From Comamonadaceae bacterium (GTDB taxonomy: Bacteria; Pseudomonadota; Gammaproteobacteria; Burkholderiales; Burkholderiaceae_C): a DNA stretch of 6,165 nt. Below are positions 5,023 through 6,165 of this stretch, in pieces; the stretch's first letter is position 1; each line of letters begins with the position of its first letter. The stretch spans positions 1 through 6,165 of the forward strand of contig CANHKH010000215.1 in the NCBI GenBank assembly GCA_947460165.1, given 5' to 3'. The translations under genes were made by a program, and so were the position numbers. Below the pieces are notes generated by a model. The model was not told where the DNA came from, searched no databases, and saw only the letters and a program-made list of their open reading frames with translations.

Positions 5023-6165
5023 TCAGCCCAGGCGGGCCAATTGTTCCTGCAGTTTGAGTAAGGTCGATGAAAAGTCGGCCAGGCGCTTTCGCTCCTGCTC
5101 CAGCACGGCAGGCGGGGCTTTGGCCACAAAAGCTTCGTTGCCCAGCTTGCCTTGGGCTTTGAGAATTTCGCCCTCCAGGCGAGCGGTCTCTTTGGACAAG
5201 CGCGCTTTTTCAGCCGCCACGTCCACTTCCACAAACAAGCACAGCCTGGCCTCGCCCACCACGGCCACGGGCGCGGACTGAGCGGCTTGTGCCCAGCTGG
5301 CCTCGTCGTCAAACACCTTGAGCTCGCTGAGCTTGGCGAGAGCCTTGAGCACGGGCGCGACCTGCCCCATGAAGGCCTGCTCCCCCACCACATAGAGCGG
5401 CAAGCGGGCGGCGGGCGACACGTTCATTTCGCCGCGCAGGTTGCGGCAGGCGTCCACCAAGGATTTGAGTTGGGCCACATGGGCTTCGGCCTGCTCGTCG
5501 ATTTTTTGCAGCTGCGCCACCGGGTAGCGGGCCTGGCCAATGAAGGGGCCAGCCAGCCCTGCCACGGGCGCGACCTTTTGCCAGAGCTCTTCGGTGATGA
5601 AGGGCGTCAAAGGGTGGGCCAAGCGCAAGATGGCTTCCAGCGTGCGAATCAGCGTGCGGCGCGTGGCGCGCTGCTGCGAGGCGTCGCCGGTTTGAATTTG
5701 CACCTTGGCAATTTCCAGGTACCAGTCGCAAAACTCATCCCACACAAACTGATAAATGGCACCGGCCACGTTGTCTAGGCGGAACTCGGCAAAGCCTTTG
5801 GCCACTTCGGCTTCGGTGCGCTGCAGACGGGAAGCAATCCAGCGGTCGGCCTGGGAGAAACTCATGTAACCGTGGGCCGGGCCGCCCGGCTGGCACTCGG
5901 CCTTGGTGTGCTCTTTGAGGCCGCAGTCCTGGCCTTCGCAGTTCATCAGCACAAAGCGCGTGGCGTTCCACAGCTTGTTGCAAAAGTTGCGGTAGCCCTC
6001 GCAGCGCTTGCTGTCAAAGTTGATGCTGCGGCCCAAGCTGGCGAGTGACGCAAAGGTAAAGCGCAGCGCGTCGGCGCCGTAGCCGGGAATGCCGGCCGGG
6101 AATTCTTTTTCGGTGTTTTTGCGCACCTGCGGCGCGGTCTCGGGCTTGCGCAGGCCTTGCGAGCG
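5023..6165 (-). CDS. valS: Valyl-tRNA synthetase, C-terminal 380 residues (5' end outside window)
   Basis: The class I enzyme charges tRNA-Val with valine in the cytosol. The visible part begins just after the expected KMSKS region, which lies outside the window. It keeps the ValS stretch VRKNTEKEFP, then ADALRFTFASLAS, GRSINFD and the EGYRNFCNKLWNATRFVL block, which match E. coli ValS closely. The anticodon-binding domain follows, with the typical HPLTPFITEELWQ at visible residues 184-196. The last 65 residues or so (316-380) are rich in charged residues and leucine and form the C-terminal coiled-coil arm that contacts tRNA. The stop is TGA at 5025-5023. No frameshift is seen. galU follows on the same strand after 118 bases. 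Confidence 0.97.
   Translation of the reverse strand, partial: RSQGLRKPETAPQVRKNTEKEFPAGIPGYGADALRFTFASLASLGRSINFDSKRCEGYRNFCNKLWNATRFVLMNCEGQDCGLKEHTKAECQPGGPAHGYMSFSQADRWIASRLQRTEAEVAKGFAEFRLDNVAGAIYQFVWDEFCDWYLEIAKVQIQTGDASQQRATRRTLIRTLEAILRLAHPLTPFITEELWQKVAPVAGLAGPFIGQARYPVAQLQKIDEQAEAHVAQLKSLVDACRNLRGEMNVSPAARLPLYVVGEQAFMGQVAPVLKALAKLSELKVFDDEASWAQAAQSAPVAVVGEARLCLFVEVDVAAEKARLSKETARLEGEILKAQGKLGNEAFVAKAPPAVLEQERKRLADFSSTLLKLQEQLARLG

Noticed and set aside
4905..5393. An N-terminal extension of galU reaching into valS
   Set aside because: It is out of frame with valS, whose coil-rich C-terminus is clear, and has no resemblance to GalU. The ATG at 4904 fits the family length.

Overview
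The window looks like a chromosomal piece of a betaproteobacterium, most likely Burkholderiales/Comamonadaceae. The basis is the style of CysM, GalU and ValS, the high G+C of the right two thirds, and the compact gene spacing. This placement comes from recognising protein families, not from a database search.

Region 1 (1-1638, minus strand) is the first 546 codons of a large gene that leaves the window on the left. It encodes a cysteine-free protein without a signal peptide. Its modules are an N-terminal module, a short block of RTX (haemolysin-type) calcium-binding nonapeptides, a C-type-lectin-like domain with an EPN motif, and the first blades of an SBBP-type beta-propeller. It is probably a surface or secreted adhesin exported by a type I system. 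This part is clearly lower in G+C (two 60-base lines counted by hand gave 48-50%) than the right side (63-68% in two lines).

Region 2 (1639-2283) holds the upstream region of the RTX gene and a doubtful 102-codon reading frame with an A+T-rich centre. It then holds a strong intrinsic terminator, a trailer hairpin and a complete tRNA-Leu(CAA) gene on the minus strand. The change in base composition falls at the 3' side of this tRNA, where genomic islands often integrate.

Region 3 (2284-3979, plus strand) is a tight three-gene operon: cysM (cysteine synthase B), a zinc-ribbon Nudix hydrolase, and a TusA-family sulfur carrier. The Nudix start follows 11 bases after the cysM stop, and the TusA gene overlaps the Nudix stop by ATGA. 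cysM makes cysteine and the TusA-like protein would carry cysteine-derived sulfur, so the operon has a sulfur theme; the Nudix enzyme's place in it is unknown.

Region 4 (3993-6165, minus strand) holds galU (UTP-glucose-1-phosphate uridylyltransferase) and, upstream of it, the 3' part of valS (valyl-tRNA synthetase), which leaves the window on the right. They run convergently towards the cysM operon with only 13 bases between the stop codons of galU and tusA. The 118-base valS-galU gap has a candidate galU promoter and two inverted repeats of the same geometry.

I saw no CRISPR array, insertion sequence, recombinase gene or rRNA in the window.
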